IMG/VR virus record: IMGVR_UViG_3300006874_000070
Span: 1-31,777 of that record
DNA from: a virus
Length of the DNA: 31,777 nucleotides
Direction: 5' to 3' (one strand)
The notes below the pieces were generated by a model. It had not been told where the DNA came from and did not search any database. It saw nothing but the letters and a program-made list of their open reading frames with translations. This document shows, piece by piece, positions 31,196 to 31,777 of the stretch (positions are counted from its first letter, which is position 1; each line of letters starts with the position of its first letter). The position numbers were made by a program, and so were the translations under genes.

Positions 31196-31777
31196 ACTCT
31201 TCATACACATCCCCAAAAACGGTGGTATGACTCTCCGCAGAAATGTGGAGTTACGCAAACGTCTGATACTTGCACACCCGACTCACCATTGTAATAGGAC
31301 ATACACCAAACGTCTCGAAGAAAAGATGCGAGCCACGGGTGATGATATGGGGTACGAACACGCCCGATGGAGAGACGTGGATAATACGATAAGAAACACC
31401 TATAAGTCTTTTGCGATAGTTCGAAACCCTTGGGCAAGAGTTGTATCTCGTTACTGGTTTGCAAAGAAGGTCATTGAGGTCGAATACAATTCGAACGTCT
31501 ACGGTAACAAAGAGTATGCGGATGTATCATCCTTCGAAGCGTTCCTTGAGGAACGTCACAAGTGGGGTGGTGAAGAATTTATGTGGCATCGTGCAGTGCG
31601 GGGTTGGTATCCCGCATACGATCACGTGTGTGACAAAGAGGGTAATGTAAGGTGCGACATCCTTCGGTTTGAGAACTACAACGATGATATCAAAGCCTAT
31701 TTCAAGGTACTGTTCGATCCGGAACCTCGTAACGTAACAGGACTCTTGACAGACCCCTATCAGTCCATGTATAATGA
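31185..31777 (+). CDS. Sulfotransferase (partial, runs off window end)
   Basis: An open reading frame of at least 197 residues, cut by the window edge. FIHIPKNGGMTLR (6-18) is the 5'-phosphosulfate loop and FAIVRNPWARVVSRYW (about 76-91) the 3'-phosphate motif of Sulfotransferase_2 enzymes. It is the clearest sulfotransferase in the window and is related in plan to the gene at 33-758. It probably sulfates a glycan. Confidence 0.83.
   Translation, partial: MDRKLFIHIPKNGGMTLRRNVELRKRLILAHPTHHCNRTYTKRLEEKMRATGDDMGYEHARWRDVDNTIRNTYKSFAIVRNPWARVVSRYWFAKKVIEVEYNSNVYGNKEYADVSSFEAFLEERHKWGGEEFMWHRAVRGWYPAYDHVCDKEGNVRCDILRFENYNDDIKAYFKVLFDPEPRNVTGLLTDPYQSMYN
31746..31775 (+). promoter_or_regulatory. 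Consensus sigma-70 element, family B
   Basis: TTGACA (31746-31751) and TATAAT (31770-31775) are separated by 18 bases. From three bases before the -35 into the spacer it matches the nrd-operon promoter at 9286 at 18 of 20 positions. It is within the sulfotransferase coding region near its likely end, so it may serve a gene beyond the window. Confidence 0.5.

Noticed and set aside
1-31777. tRNA genes, CRISPR arrays, insertion sequences, integrase or attachment sites
   Set aside because: No cloverleaf with a GGTTCRANYC arm outside coding regions, no spaced repeats, and no transposase or integrase motifs were found by eye.

Overview
The window looks like part of a marine T4-like (Straboviridae/Kyanoviridae-type) myovirus genome. 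Almost every gene is on the + strand, genes are packed end to end with ATGA, TGATG or TAATG overlaps, and three intergenic copies of the T4-type late promoter octamer TATAAATA are visible. Many small proteins resemble families I recall from cyanophages and other marine T4-like phages (DUF6267-like, DUF5824-like, DUF6433-like, PhoH, NrdAB). No photosynthesis genes, tRNAs, CRISPR arrays or insertion sequences were seen. A phage IscU that keeps the LPPVK motif read by the chaperone HscA suggests a proteobacterial host with an Isc pathway; this is inference.

Layout. (1) 1-760: a sulfotransferase-like gene, probably the end of a modification block continuing from the left. (2) 758-9271: a head/virion-associated block. 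Several of its proteins begin with a short F/Y-rich peptide ending in [L/I]xE, like the capsid-targeting sequence of T4 internal proteins, and one 549-residue protein looks like a multi-module polyprotein with repeated xEAV junctions. The cargo-like proteins include a ligase-like nucleotidyltransferase and an HIGH-type nucleotidylyltransferase. (3) 9286-14832: a consensus sigma-70 promoter leads a nucleotide-metabolism operon: small ORF, NrdA fused to glutaredoxin, IscU, NrdB, a 49-residue zinc-ribbon protein, a GIY-YIG-like nuclease and an AMP-binding (ANL) enzyme lacking most of its C-terminal domain. (4) 14841-18976: two related early-type promoters, a run of tiny unknown genes, then a DUF6433-like protein, PhoH and an M15 peptidase likely to be the endolysin. 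(5) 18994-31777: a large accessory block of glycosyltransferases, a HAD phosphatase, a NodU/CmcH carbamoyltransferase, three cupins, a radical SAM/SPASM enzyme, a ferritin-like di-iron protein, a class I glutamine amidotransferase, two methyltransferases and several P-loop or sulfotransferase-like proteins, interrupted by a late-expressed EF-hand membrane protein.

How the parts may work together. The nrd operon would supply dNTPs, with IscU and the fused glutaredoxin supporting iron and redox needs. The 5-kb head block would build or fill the capsid. The accessory block reads as a pathway for making and decorating a glycan or other small molecule with carbamoyl, sulfate and methyl groups. Its target (virion, host envelope or phage DNA) cannot be told from sequence alone.

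The strongest candidates for something undescribed are the CTS-tagged cargo/polyprotein set in block 2, the nrdA-grx/iscU/nrdB arrangement in block 3, and the carbamoyl/sulfo/methyl modification island in block 5. All family names come from reading motifs and from memory; no database search was run.
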